A stretch of DNA of 64,000 bases. It comes from Sesamum alatum. Taxonomy: Eukaryota > Streptophyta > Magnoliopsida > Lamiales > Pedaliaceae. The stretch spans positions 14,012,001 through 14,076,000 of the forward strand of contig JACGWO010000003.1 of assembly GCA_034509735.1 (NCBI GenBank). The letters run 5' to 3'. The position numbers were made by a program, and so were the translations under genes. The notes beneath the pieces are model-generated. The model was not told where the DNA came from. It made no database searches and saw nothing but the letters and a program-made list of their open reading frames with translations. Positions 33,716 to 46,327 of the stretch are shown here, piece after piece (the stretch's first letter is position 1; every line of letters begins with the position of its first letter).

Positions 33716-36700
33716 CTAAAGCCAATCACCCATTGGCCTCAAACCTCTTATTCAGATGGTGAGTATGGGCAGCTTGCGACATGGGCTTAGCAAGTGGATC
33801 TGCTATGTTTTCTGCGGAGCTGACTCGGTCCAACCGAACGTCAGTCCTGCTATCCATCTCTCTAAGTAGAGGGTAGCGTCTAAGAATATGCTTGGATCGT
33901 GATGAGATCTCGGTTCCTTTGCTAGCGCTATCGCCCCCTTGTTATCATAAAAGATAATTACAGGCTTAGTAATGCTAGGTACTACATCCAACCCTTAGAT
34001 GTAGCTCATCAACCAAACCACTCCTTAGCAACTTCCAAAGCCGCTATGTATTCAAAAATCTATGGTGGAGTCCGCCGTGGTAGCCTACTTGGAACTCTTC
34101 CAAGTAACCACGCCACCATTTAGTCTGAACACATAACCAGACTGAGACTTGGCATCATCGTCATCTGACTGGAAGCTAGCGTCGCTATAGCCTTCCAGTA
34201 TCAACTCTCCACCGCCATAGATCAAGAACATGTCCTTAGTCCTTTTCAGGTACTTTAGGATAGTCTTGACTGCACTCCAGTGTGCCTACCCGACACACGA
34301 TTGATATTGACTAGTTACGCTCAAAGCGAAAGCCACATCAAGTCTAGTGCACTGAACAACACACTGTATGCTGCCTACGGCTGAAGCATAGGGGATGTCC
34401 AACATCCGTTTAAGCTCCTCATCAGTCTTAGGAGACTGCTTCTTGGATAACTTAATTCCATGCCTCATAGGAAGGAATCCTCCGTTTTGAGTTCTCCATC
34501 TTGAATCTCTTCAAGACTTTCTCAATGTACGAGGACTTGGGCCATTCCTAACATCCTTTAGATCTATCCCTGTAGATCTTGATGCCAAGGATGAAGGATG
34601 CCTCGCCCATATCCTTCATGGAGAATTGCGTTGACAACCAAGCTTTAGCGTACCCAACATCTTAGCATCATTCCTAATGAGCAAGATGTCATCCACGTAA
34701 AGCACCAGAAACGCAACTGAGCTCCCACTGATCTTCTTGTATACACAAGGATCGGACTCGTTCTTGATGAAATCATATCCCCGTATGACTTCATCAAAAC
34801 GTATGTTCCAGCTTCGGGAAGCTTGTTTGAGGCCATAGATGGACCTTTAGAGACGGCAGACCTTCTGCCCTTCTCCAACAGTTGTGAAACCTTCCTGCTG
34901 ATCCATATAGATCTCTTCCTCTACGAAAACCGTTGAGGAAGGCCGTTTTCACGTCCATCTGCCATATTTCATAGTCATACCATGCTGCTATGGCAAGCAG
35001 TATCCGAATGGACTTGGCCATTGCTACGGGCGAGTAGGTTTCCTCAAAATCGACCCCGGGTCGTTGAGTGTAACCTTTCGCCACAAGCCTGGCTTTGAAG
35101 GTTGTAACCTCCCCATCGAGTCCATCTCGGATTTCATGGCCTCAAGCCACTTATCCGAATCGATGTCCGACATCGCTTCTCCGTATGTCGTTGGATCATT
35201 ATCCAACTGACCGGTCAGGCCCAGAAATCCATACCTATCAGGTGCATGGGATACTCTGGCCGACCTACGGAGGACTGGAACAATATCAGTGGGAACCACT
35301 GGCTCAGATGTCACTGCCGCCTCATGGGGTACCTCACTTGATTCCTCAAGGAGTACCTCATCGCGTCGACTATCCGATGGAAAACCTTTTTCCAAGAACA
35401 CTGTGTTTCGCGAGACAAAAACCTTTTGCTCGGAGGGATCATAGAAATAATACCCCACAGTTTCTTTCGGATAGCCGATGAACCTGCATAAACTAGACCT
35501 CGAGTCTAGTTTATCTGCCACTAATCTCTTGACATATGCGGGGCAACCCCACACTTTCAAGTATTTGTAGGAGGCAGGCTTGCCGTGCCATATCTCATAT
35601 GGCGTCTGGGATACCTTTTTAGATGGCGCCAAGTTCAGAACTTTGGCTGCCGTCTCAAGAGCGTATCCCCAGAAGGAAAGGGGTAGTTCGGTAAAACTCA
35701 TCATGGATCGGACCATGTCCAACAAGGTCCGATTCCTCCTTTCGGACACACCGTTAAGCTGTGGTGTTCCAGGAGGGGTCCACTGAGAGAGAATCCCATT
35801 CTCTTTTAGATAATCAGTAAACTCACCACTCAAATACTCTCCACCTCGGTCCGACCGAAGGGCTTTGATCTTTCGACCGGTTTGGTTCTCTACTTCAAGT
35901 CTGTATTCCTTAAACCTTCCAAAAGGCTTCAGACTTGTACCTCATCAGGTAAACATAACCATACCGTGAGTGATCATCGGTAAAGGTTATGAAGTACGAG
36001 TACCCACCTCTAGCCTGAATATTTAGTGGACCACAGACATCTGTATGGATCAAATCCAACAGACCACTGGCTAGCGTACTTTGTCCAACAAAGGGTTTCT
36101 TGGTCATCTTTCCCTTTAGACAGGATTCGCAGGTCGGTAGGTTGTCCAAATCGTCTATTTCTAGACTCTTTGAGTCCACCAACCTTCTTATCCTATCTTT
36201 AGAGATATGACCTAACCTCGCATGCCATATCTGTGCGTTATTATGATCATCACATTTTTTCGTTTGTGTTCTGCAGTCATAATCCAATTAGACTGTTGAA
36301 GTATGTACAGACCGTTGACCAATGTACCAAGCAAATGAGAAATACCATCTTTGATAATGAAAAAAAATCATTTTTTATTGATGGTAAATTCATATCCCTC
36401 CTTATCAAGGACCGGGATGAAAAACAATGTTTTTATCATGCTAGGTACATAGAAAACAGTCGTTCAGTACAATCCTAACATGACTACTAATGGCTAACTC
36501 TAGTGATCCTACGGCCTCCGCAGCAACAGCCTTGCCATCGCCTAGCCTCAGATCATCTCATCCTTGGTTAGCCTTCTGCTTCTTTGCAGTGCCTGCAAAT
36601 CATTGCAGATGTGAGCACCACACCCGGTATCCAATACCCATGAAGCAGAATTAGTAATCATATTAACTTCAACCATAAACACACCTGGGTTGGAGAGGAG

Positions 36701-37490
36701 TTGTGGGCACTCCCTCTTCCAATGCCCTTTCCCTTAGCAATGCATGCAGACATCATTTGCCTTGGACCGCTGAGAACCACGGGCCTTCCCTTTCCTTTGC
36801 TCGGTTCCAACCGGAGTAACAGGGACGCCCGGAGCGCGAGCAGGGGCCGCAACCGTCTTCCCTTTGCCCTTCTTCCTCTTCCAGCGTCCCGACCCTCTTG
36901 CCCATTCGCCTTGGAGGTTGAAGCCTCTCCTATCAATACGCCGGCGCCGACTTGTGGGTCGTTGCCTCGTATTGGACCAGCATGTTGATCAACTCATGAA
37001 TAGACTTCTCAAGTCCGTTCATGTTGTAGTTTACAACAAATGGGTCATAGGATGGAGGAAGCGACTGGAGGATCACGTCAATGTAACGTGTCATTGTTAA
37101 GCCCAGCTTTAAGGTCCTTGAGTTTCTCCACTAGGGAGAGCATCTTGACCCCATGACTCTGTACAGACGCTCCTTCAGCGAGCTTGGTGCCAAAGATTTG
37201 CTTTTGTGGAGGCAATCTAATATGCCTATCTGGAACCGCATAAACCTCGTTCATGCGGAGCATTATGGCGGAGACGTTGTCCAGCCTCTCATACTGCTTC
37301 TGGATGTCGTTAGACATTGAAGCCAGTATGATACTGCGTACTTTCCGGTTGTCCTCATGCCACTTCTCGAACGTCAAACGTTCTTCAGGCGTGGACCGAG
37401 GACAATCCTCAGGTTTCTCAGCCAGTCCGAGTAGTTCGTTCCGTTGAATTTGTTAGTCTCAAGAATCATGGTTAACGGGTTCTTAGACAT
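33716..37490 (-). pseudogene. gag-pol: Copia gag-pol remnant (element D)
   Basis: Starts MSKNPLTMILETNKFNGTNY at 37490 but has lost about 20 codons after LRNLRIVL, with a shift. Pieces then run: Gag 37377-37078 and 36936-36658; integrase LWHARLGH-like to CESCLKGKMTKKPF and HTDVCGP (36287-35910); STPPGTPQLNGVSERRNRTL-like and integrase C-terminus with the GKW/RT start (35833-35024); RT MDVKTAFLNG (35084-34794); later RT (34878-34645, 34468-34286); RNase H (about 34220-33803). At least eight frame breaks. It resembles A throughout, so it is a sister subfamily. Confidence 0.9.
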
Positions 37491-38333
37491 ATCTACATTA
37501 ATGAAAATGTAAAGCAGAAATTAGCAGATGATGGTGATATTATTGTTCAAAGTTGAAGACTTGGTCTTTTAGTCTTTAACCCTCTAACTATTTATACGAA
37601 AGTCCGCCACTCTCAAGCGGAGTTTCGGGAAACCATTTCCTAGTGGGCTTGGGATCCACAAGCCGTAATCTCCATGCCCCGCTTTTATGATTCACATGAA
37701 GAAGAACCTTGTGGGAGATATCCAATATCATTCTCATCCAATGAGATTCCAAGATATTTTTGCCTCACCTATTCGCATGGTTCCGAGGACTCCAAGCGAA
37801 ACCATGTTACTCAGTGTTAGGCCCGACCCATTCAACCAAATCATGCCTCAAACTGTCGCCCCCCACGACTCGTGAGACAGGGAAACAGCGAGCGCAGTCT
37901 TTTTGTTCACAACAATAGTGCAGCTTTCCCCCTAGTCCAAGTGTGCCACGACTCGTGAGACCACACTTGGGTAGTGGTAGCTTCCTCACCACATTGCTGT
38001 GGATGGAAGGCTTGGACAGACCAAAATACCATTTTGATCCCAAGTCCGTTCTGGGCCTAATATTTAATTTGGTCCAACCAAATGAGAGTTTAAGTGTGAC
38101 CGAGACCTCATCACATTATGGTGTTTTAGCATGCATAAATATCCAATATTTAAAGCGATAGATAAAAAAACGCCGCATGCATAAAACATAGCATACCCCT
38201 GTTAGGATGATCACAAGCCCAACCTATGCGACCCACTGAGCCCGCAGTGAGTCTATGGTCTGTCTAGAGTGGTCCTAAATTATTACAATAATAATAAACC
38301 CATTTTCATTCCAATAGGCCTTGAAGTGCTTCT

Positions 38334-38703
38334 TTTTTTTTCTTTCTTTTTTTTTTTTTGGGAAAAAGCCGCCTGTGCCTAGGCGGGGGGTTTGGCGGAC
38401 CCCTACCTGTTTATTACCAAAAAAAATTCAATTTGTGTACAATGTTGAAAGCAGTAAACGAGGAGTACTTACTCCCTTTACAAGTCAGAATCTATCCTAT
38501 TGTAAAAACAGTAAACAAGGAGTACTTACTCCCTTTACAATACAAAAGGCTATCCTAGCAAAGAAAAAAAGGTCCTAAACTAGCAACCAGTCATCGTGCC
38601 ATACCCTCACTTCTGCCGTGCCCATCTCCTCTGTGCCTCCAGTACCCCTGTCCAAAATACCGTCAACTCTTACCCGCTGCGAAGGTAGGGGGTGCCCAGT
38701 CTA
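38334..38703 (-). other. 3' UTR and poly(A) tail of the LINE
   Basis: Interrupted poly-T (plus strand) next to the target duplication, then a 3' UTR with two copies of a unit containing GGAGTACTTACTCCCTTTAC about 70 bases apart (near 38460 and 38519). Confidence 0.8.
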
Positions 38704-41700
38704 TCAAGTCTGACAATGCCGCGTAATATACCCGTAAATATCATCCTGATGCAACACCCTAGTCACCTGCAGGTCGACGGCTTCCTTCGCAAGATGATCA
38801 GCCGCCCCATTCGCCTCCCGAAAGATGTGTCGGACATCCGATCCTAGCACCTGTTGGATCTGTATGATACGCATGAGCAAGTGCTGTATCTCCCATTTCC
38901 CTGAAGCCCGAGACTGTAAAAGCTGGATTACTGTCGTTGCATCCACCTCAACCACTAAGGGGGCCAGGCCATGCGCCAATGCAAGCTCCAAACCACGCCA
39001 GACAGCAGTAAGCTCTGCAATCACACTTAGTCGTAGTGCCCAATGCATACAGATATGCGAGGCGCACCTGTCCGGTTGCGTCCCGAATAATGCCTGCCGC
39101 CTCTGCCCGCCCTGGGTTTCCCAAGGGAGGACCCGTCTGAGTTTAAGCTTGAACCAAGCCGGAGAGGGGTACGCCAACGCACCACTCTGGGGGCCTGAGG
39201 ACATGTCGGCCTGAATATGAACCCCATCAAGCCAAAGCTCGGTGCTGATCACCCTTCCACTGTGTGCTCGTCATGACCCGTGCTGCATACAGTGTCCGAA
39301 GGTGGCGTTGAACCTCAATGATAACGCCGTCGGCCGAGAAATGTACCCCCCGATACTTCGCAGCATTCCGCTGCGTCCATATAAACCATAAGATCAAAAA
39401 TGGCACCAGTGTACGAACATGCAAATTCGAGTGGAACGGGGTGGAGTAACGCCAAAAGTGTACCATAACGAGTAAGGTCCCTCGTTTCACAAAAGCTGAA
39501 GCCCAAAGAGGGTGGCAAAAGTGCTGCCACACGTCCTGCACTACTGGCCCCTCGACAAATAGGTGTGGGATCGTCTCCTCTGCTTCACAACATTGACACT
39601 TGGATGGAAAGCTAAACCCCTTCCGCTTCATCCGTGCATCAACTGGGATCCGATCCTGAAAAAGCCGCCACAAGAATACAGACATCGTCGGCCGCAAGGA
39701 TCGATGCCAGATATCTGTCAACAACTGCCGCCGAGGTGATGCAACCCTGATAGCCTCCCAGGCCGATCTCGTCGAGAACTTCCCCTCACTGGAGCCCGTC
39801 CACACAATCTTGTCCCCCTGACCTGCTGATATAGGAATTTGGCAAATATCATGTGCAATGTGTGCCGGAACTGTCCGAAAGATCTTTGGAACATTCCATT
39901 CACCCTCATGCCAATAGTATCGTACCGACTCCATGGTGTCGGCTTCCCTCTGAACGAGCTGAGCTAGGGGCTTCTCACCGAACCAATTATCATGCCAAAA
40001 AGACACTAATCCATGGCCTAAAGTCCAGAAGATGAACGGCTCCGCGACATCCCGAATGCGACACAAGCGGTGCCAAACGGGGGAATGATTCCGATTATAA
40101 GGTACTAACGTAGGGTGCAGATTCCTACAGTAACCGGCCATGCAAAAATTCCGCCCACAAAGATGATCGATGCCTAAAACCGCCACCATAGTTTCATTGA
40201 GAAGGCCCGAACATAATCTGCTAAACTCCGAACTCCTAGGCCACCTTCTACCACCGGAAAACATGCTTTTTCCCAAGAAGACCAATGGATGTGCCGACGA
40301 CCATTGTATGAGCCCAAAAAAATCCATTGAATATTCACTCAATGGATATCAAGACAGACTTAGGCGGGTGAATCACCTGAAAGCAGATGTAATGGCGTGG
40401 CCTACAACACACTTTCTAATCAAGGCCAACCTCCCTCCATGAGAGAGGTTCGTCATTGCCCACCCCTGGAGCAAAACTCCGCAACCGGGAAATGATCGGA
40501 TCAAATAAACACGCCTTCCTATTCCCCTTTTACAGAGGGACTCCTAAATATGTGACTGGGAGGTATTTCAGCCGATATCCCATAACATTCTGCACCAACT
40601 GTGTCTGTAAAGACGATACCTGCCGACCCACAATAAAAGAACTCTTCGCGACGTTGATCAGCTGTCCCGACACTCGCTCATATGCTCGCAAGAAATCCCG
40701 GAGTAACTCCATGTTCTCCCTACCGGTGTTAGTAAAAATCATCATATCATCAGCGTAGGCTAGATGAGATACCCGAACCTGACCCGGCGTCCGGTAATAC
40801 ATCGCCGGATGTGCTGAAAAAAAGCTTGTCCAGACCCCGTGATAGGTAATCAGCCGCAAGCACAAATAGCGCCGAGAGAGAGGATCTCCCTGTCGTAAGC
40901 CTCGGGTCGAATGAAAGAACCCCGCATGCTCCCCATTTACTAAGACCGAAAACCAGCAATTCGAGACAGCATTAGCTACCAAGTCAATCCAGCGCTGTGG
41001 AAAACCCTTCCGTCGCAAAACCTGATAAAGGAATTCCCAACTGACACGATCATAGGCCTTGGCCATATCAAAGCTTGAAAACCACATTTGTCTCCGGACG
41101 ACGAGACTCCAATGAATGGATCAACTCCTGTGCCAGAAGGACATTGTCACTCAATAATCGCCCTGGGACAAAACCACTCTGAGAGAGCGACAACACCTTT
41201 GGCAAGATACGCCCGAGCCTAATAGTCATCAGCTTTGTGCAGATTTTGTTCGTCACGTTACACAAGCTGATCGGTCGATACTCACTCCAAGAAGTCGGGC
41301 TGGCAGTCTTCGGTATGAGGGAGATGGTGGTAGCAGTAAAACTTTTAGGCATCTCTGCACCACGAAAGAACTCAGTCACTGCTCCGAAGACATCCTTAGC
41401 AATTAAGTCCCAACACGTGTGATAGAACATTGCCCCAAACCCATCTGGCCCAGCCACACTATCTGGCTCGATACAAAAAACCGCTTCTCGGACCTCCTCC
41501 CCTGTTGGCATCTCACACAAGAACCTCCTATCCTCATCTGTCAGTCCGTTCTCCAAACAGTCCAGATCCATCTCGTTCGGAAACACCGGCTCCGTTGTCA
41601 GGAGCTGCTGGAAGAAGGCAGCCGCGGAGTTCTTAATTGTCGTCGGATCTGTCAGGTGCTCCCCCTCATGCTGGATCCTAAAGATCGTACCCCGGAATCT

Positions 41701-42780
41701 CCTTTTCTTCACCAAAGAGTGGAAGTATCTCGTGTTTCGCTCCCCATCTTTGGCCCATTTGATGCCCGCCTTTTGTTTCCAAAAAGTCTCTTCCTGGGCC
41801 AAAACCCGAACCAACTCAGCCGAACACCGATTCCGCTCCACAAGCATACGATCGCAAGGATCAAGATCATATGCCTCATCTGCCTCCTTAAGTCGTCGCT
41901 CTGCCGCTGCTACTCGGTCAAACACATTCCCAAAGACTGTCTTGTTCCATTCCTTGAGGCATTGCTTCAGACGATACAATTTTTGCTGAAGCCGTACCAT
42001 ACCACTCCCAATCGTCGGATACTGCCAGTTCCGACGCACAACCTCTAGAAATCCCGGGTGTGTGGTCCACATATGCTGAAACCGGAAGGATGACGCCCTC
42101 CGTACCTCAGTATAGTCTGCCTCAACCAATAACCCACGATGATCTGACTTGGAGAGCTCAAGATGAGTCACCTGCATCTTTGGGAACACGTCCACCCAAC
42201 AATCCGAAACAAGGACCCGATCCAAACGCTGTCGTAATCGGCGACTATACCAAGTGTAAGGACTCCCAATATAACCTGCATCAACAAGAGCACAGTCAGC
42301 AATGGCATCATGAAAATCCGACATTGCGACACTACTCGGGGCGGCACCCCCCGACCGCTCATCAAGGCTAAGGACTGTATTGAAATCTCCCCCCACCATC
42401 CAAGGTGAGGTGCCAATAGATACTGCACGAAGGGCATCCCAAAGACCACGCCGCTCAACCGTATCACATTTAGCATACACTGCCGTCACAAAAAACGGTT
42501 TCGGCCACTTATTTGATTCCAACCGGAGGTGCAGGAGCTGTTCATGATCCAATAAGACCTGACATTGCACATCCGGACCCCAGAAGAACCAAATCTGATT
42601 CCCACAATTCGAAACCACATCCGAAAAACCCAGCCGCCGCGCCATAAATCTCCCATCAAGAGAAACCATAGGCTCCATGATAGCCAGGAAGTCCAAATGA
42701 TGTTGCTGTCGAACCCGATTCAAAATCCTCTGTGTAGGATCATTCCCAATCCCCCGAACATTCCAAAATAAGCATCTCAT
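38704..42780 (-). pseudogene. ORF2: LINE ORF2: endonuclease - reverse transcriptase - RNase H, frameshifted
   Basis: Begins MRCLFWNVRGIG at 42780, three bases after ORF1 ends. APE-type endonuclease 1-220 keeps N7, E36, Y102, D132, N134, D213 and H214. RT starts with SLIPK and the YRPISLCNV motif. A one-base insertion near 41071 (AAGCTTTGATATG) stops the first frame at 41068; the next carries FDMAKAYDRVSWEF, GLRQGDPLS and YADD (41087-40530), with two further compensating shifts around 40880 and 40810. Then a zf-RVT-like part with CQCCEAEETIPHLF (40342-39227) and a C-terminal RNase H (AELTAVWRGLELAL, FREANGAADHLAKEA; 39252-38704). This layout is typical of plant L1 elements. Confidence 0.92.
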
Positions 42781-42783
42781 TGG

Positions 42784-44316
42784 TCAAGGAATGGTGGATC
42801 GGACTGTACTCCTCGTGACGATTCGACGAGGCGGGGATACCGCCTTCCCATAGTCCGGCGAGGCAGACTGACCTGAAGGATCCTCCCCCATGGACCTACC
42901 ACGCCGGTGTCGTGCCACCCTCTTAGACACAGCTTCCTCATCAGTCTGAACCACACCCTCTCCTGTTAGTCCAATGACCTCGTCCTCTGTACCAGTGACT
43001 AAGGGAGACAAATCCCGATCTGACGTATTTTCCACACACTCTGGCAACTCATCTCTGGTCGTATCTGTTGCCAGGGCTATAGGTGTGTGTCCCCCTGCCT
43101 GATCTACATCGGGTCGCGTCTCAAGCGAATCCCCGGATCCATGCTCAACATGCCCTGGTGTGGGCAGCTCAAGGTCCTGGGACTGGCCAATCGTGGGTCC
43201 CTGGATAACCGGTTCCCTCCCACTCCCTGTCATCTCCTCAACTATCTGTTGGTCAACCGCTGGTGTGGTATGCGGCACATCGCTAGAACCCTTTGTCCCA
43301 CCCGCCACCTCTTCCACCACAGGCTCGGCTGTCTCTTCGCGGGGCATATCCCCACATGTCTCTTCACCATCCCCCTTGGAACCACTAGTACTTGCCCCAG
43401 GGTTTGGACGGGTATCATGCTCTGCAAAGACTACTCGTTTGCCTCTACGACGATCATCTAAGGCTCGTTGCGCATTTTACTTCACACGAAGGTCCTCACG
43501 AGCAGGCCCAGGCGTCTGCTGACCGTCTCTTTCCACTTGTTGAGCTGGGGCCTTCACCTTCTGTTTCTCATAGCACTCATCTTCAGAGTGCCCTAAGTGC
43601 TTACACGCCCCACAATACTTAGGGAGTCGTTCATAGACCACTTTCTGAATAATCACATCAGTACCAAAGCCGAGGCCAATTTCCGTTTGCAGCGGCTCCA
43701 GCAAGTTAATCTCGATACACACCCGTGCCACACTGGGGCGAACTAAGGTGGCTGTTGAAACATCTGTTCGTAGGGGCGCCCCCAATAATCGGGCAATGCT
43801 AAATAAAGCCTCTCGCTCAAAGAATTGTATCGGCAGCTCCGGCAGGCGAACCCATACCGGGACAATGGGCGACTCTTCCCTAGGATTAAATGATGGTGTC
43901 CATTTGAAGACACGCATCGGAAAACCCTCAATGAACCATATTGGCTTGATCCATAATTTCGTATAATCCTCCTCAAGTGCAAATTTGATGAACACGTGCC
44001 TGACGTTGATTGCCCCAACTGAGAAATCCCCGCGGAACCCTTGGGCAAGCATCCACCGACGTAAATTCTGCATGGACGGATAACCATGCGAGAATTTCCC
44101 AACCAAAGCATAGCGAAAAGGTTGGGCTAACCTAGCGATTTCATCATCAGAAAACCGCAAAACTTTCATCCCTTGGTCACGTGTCAGCATCCCCATCGGT
44201 CTAAAGGAAGCTGTATCAAACGATATCGGTGGCGGCGGGGGGCGCACAGCCATACCGGCAACAGCATCTCGGTATGAACGCGACGGGGGCGACGAACCCC
44301 CTGCCGCAGCAGTCAT
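42784..44316 (-). pseudogene. ORF1: LINE ORF1: DUF4283 and CCHC protein, one in-frame stop
   Basis: Starts MTAAAGGSSPPSRSYRDAV. A DUF4283-like region (about 40-190, with LVGKFSHGYPSMQNLRRW) is followed by a CCHC knuckle CGACKHLGHSEDEC at 235-248. A TAA at 43477-43479 (codon 280) interrupts, but the same frame continues without loss for 231 more codons, rich in Glu, Pro and Thr, to a TGA at 42784. ORF1 proteins of plant L1 elements bind the element RNA. A recent nonsense change is the simplest reading. Confidence 0.88.
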
Positions 44317-45344
44317 AGTGCTCAGTCAACAGCCAAGTCAGCACAATGCCAAGTCAGCACCAGTCAACAGTCCAGTCAACACCAGTCAACTGCCCAGTCA
44401 CCTGCCCAATCAGCACCCAGTCAGCACGGCGGCGAGCGGAGGAGCTCCGGCGAAACCCCCGGCGGCAGCGAAAATTCCGGCGGAACCTCGGCGACAGCAG
44501 AATTCCAGCAGAAACCACAGGCGACGACCCAAAATTCAGCAGAATCCGCGTACCTGCGGCGGAATTCGTACAGAGCTCGACAGGCGCAGCGGAAGACAAA
44601 CCAGGCGCGGCGGAAGACGAACAAGCGTGGCACAGAGACGCCGGAAAAACGAGAAAACACCGGCGACAAACCGCCGCAAAACACCAACAACAAACGCAAC
44701 AACAATCGCAACAACAACAATCGCAGAAATACAGGTGCGCAACAATCGCAACAACAACAATCGCAGAAATACAGATGCGCAAAAATCACAACAACAATAC
44801 AGGCTCCCAGCAATCCCAGATCTGAACCGCGAATCAGAAAATCCAAACGATACAGAAATACAGAATACAGAAACGCAATGCAGAATCTAGAATACAGATC
44901 TGAATCACTACTACAATTTCGTTCGATCTAGAATTGAAAAACAACAATCGCACGACAGATTAAGCGAATTACAAATCTGAAAACAATTCAAAAGCGCAAC
45001 AAATGTACTACAATAAAAGCGAACCGAATTAGCACCAGCGCGGCGGAGATCGGAGCAATCCTAACGGAGAAGACGGAGATCTGTTCCCCAATCTCTGTTT
45101 CTCAACGCAAAAGAGGAGATCTGTTCATTGCAGACGAAGAAGACGTAGATCTGTTGCTCAAAGATGCGCAGATCGGAAAAAACCGCAACAGGTTCAGGCC
45201 TCGATTCCCGGCGCGGCGCGAATACAACGGCAACACGCGCGGTGCATCGTAAAAGAGGAGATCACGGCGACTCCGGCAGTGTAGCGCGTGGCAGGAAACG
45301 CCGCCGGGAAAGATTTTGGCCGTGGCGGCGGCGGCGGCAGGTCG
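44317..45344 (-). other. 5' UTR of the LINE
   Basis: GC-rich, with repeated CCAGTCAAC/AGTCAGCACC units next to ORF1 (44325-44425), purine-rich GGCGG segments, and a duplicated unit built of AACAACAATCGCAGAAATAC (44700-44775). Open frames on both strands reflect the repeats and composition. It likely holds the internal promoter expected for LINEs. Confidence 0.7.
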
Positions 45345-45971
45345 GAAGTGCTTTTTGTTTCACGCCTTGATGCTCCTCCTTGGGGTCTCCGACTCCAATT
45401 GCTTGTTAAAAGTAAAACCTCACCAATCCTATCTACTCTCATTACAACTGAAAGTCATACATTGGTAATAAAGAAAAAACAAGCCTTAACATCATGAGGC
45501 TGATAATACGGGAGATGATAGTTCCAAAACCAAGAGGCACGCAGGCCCCACCCAACAGAAAATAAATGATCATACATTCATCCATACATAAGGTCTAGGG
45601 CTCTTGTGATCATCCCATGTTGATTCCATCAACACACATAACATAATTATTCCAAATAATCATGCATAAATAACCAATGGATATTCCAAATACCCAAGTG
45701 ATGTCCAACATCACAAAAGCATAAACATATAAATAATATGCAAAATTCAAATTTCAAATTTAATGGACATTTTACACAATGCATCCAATGCATGTATTAA
45801 TCCCAAATTAATTAAGCAAATTTAATTCAAGGAATAATCCAATTTATCCCAAAATCAAGAATGCAAAATTAACATATTTTCAGAATATTGTGCAGAAAAT
45901 ACAGAAAATCGAATTTTTCGGAAAAAGTCGAAAAACGGCACAAAACGGCCCAGCCGTTGTGCTGGCCGGCC

Positions 45972-46031
45972 GCCCGCGCGCACAGGGCAGCGCGCGCGCG
46001 CAGGCAGCAAGCCTGCGTGCCCTGCGCGGGC
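45972..46031 (-). repeat. GC-rich hairpin in the leader of copia D
   Basis: Inner stem GCGCAGGC, loop AGCAA, GCCTGCGT, with an outer stem GCCCGCGC...CAGGGCA / TGCCCTGCGCGGGC. Same apex (GCAGGC/GCCTGC) and same location, between primer site and gag, as the array in A. Confidence 0.8.
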
Positions 46032-46312
46032 GCGCTCTGCGCCTGCGCGCTGCCGACCGATCCCATTTTTTTTTTTTTTTGTTTTTGCTTTTCAAAACTG
46101 TTTCAGCACAATAACATTAATATTATTCTAAAAATAAGCATTCAATTTTAGATCCAATCTAACAAAATTAAGCATGCCAAAAGTCCATTAAATCCAAACA
46201 ATTGAATCATTATATTATTCATATATTTATGTAATCTAACATGCCAATAAAGCCATTTAAAATCAAGTAGATCATGCCAAACACATAGATATATGCCCCT
46301 TACATCGAACCG

Positions 46313-46325
46313 GGCTCTGATACCA
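46313..46325 (-). other. Primer binding site of copia D (tRNA-Met type)
   Basis: TGGTATCAGAGCC on the minus strand, two bases inside the 5' LTR. Confidence 0.92.
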
Positions 46326-46327
46326 CT

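Larger units (their letters stand above)
38334..45344 (-). mobile_element. L1-type LINE inserted in the leader of copia D
   Basis: About 7.0 kb on the minus strand with 5' UTR, ORF1, ORF2, 3' UTR and poly(A) (poly-T at 38334-38361 on plus). The 9-base duplication GAAGTGCTT at 38325-38333 and 45345-45353 flanks it. Full length, as judged from the complete ORF1 and long GC-rich 5' UTR. Confidence 0.92.
37491..46312 (-). other. Untranslated leader of copia D, split by the LINE
   Basis: Two parts, 37491-38333 and 45354-46312. The gag-proximal part has the internal TATA-like motif (37588-37598) and the palindrome pair (37864, 37947); the distal part has one GC-rich hairpin (45972-46031) and AT-rich sequence up to the primer site. 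Confidence 0.82.

Noticed and set aside
44318..44890. Overlapping frames of 140-190 codons on both strands in the LINE 5' UTR
   Set aside because: Made of repeated CAA, CAG and GGCGG units; they overlap in opposite strands and precede the real ORF1.
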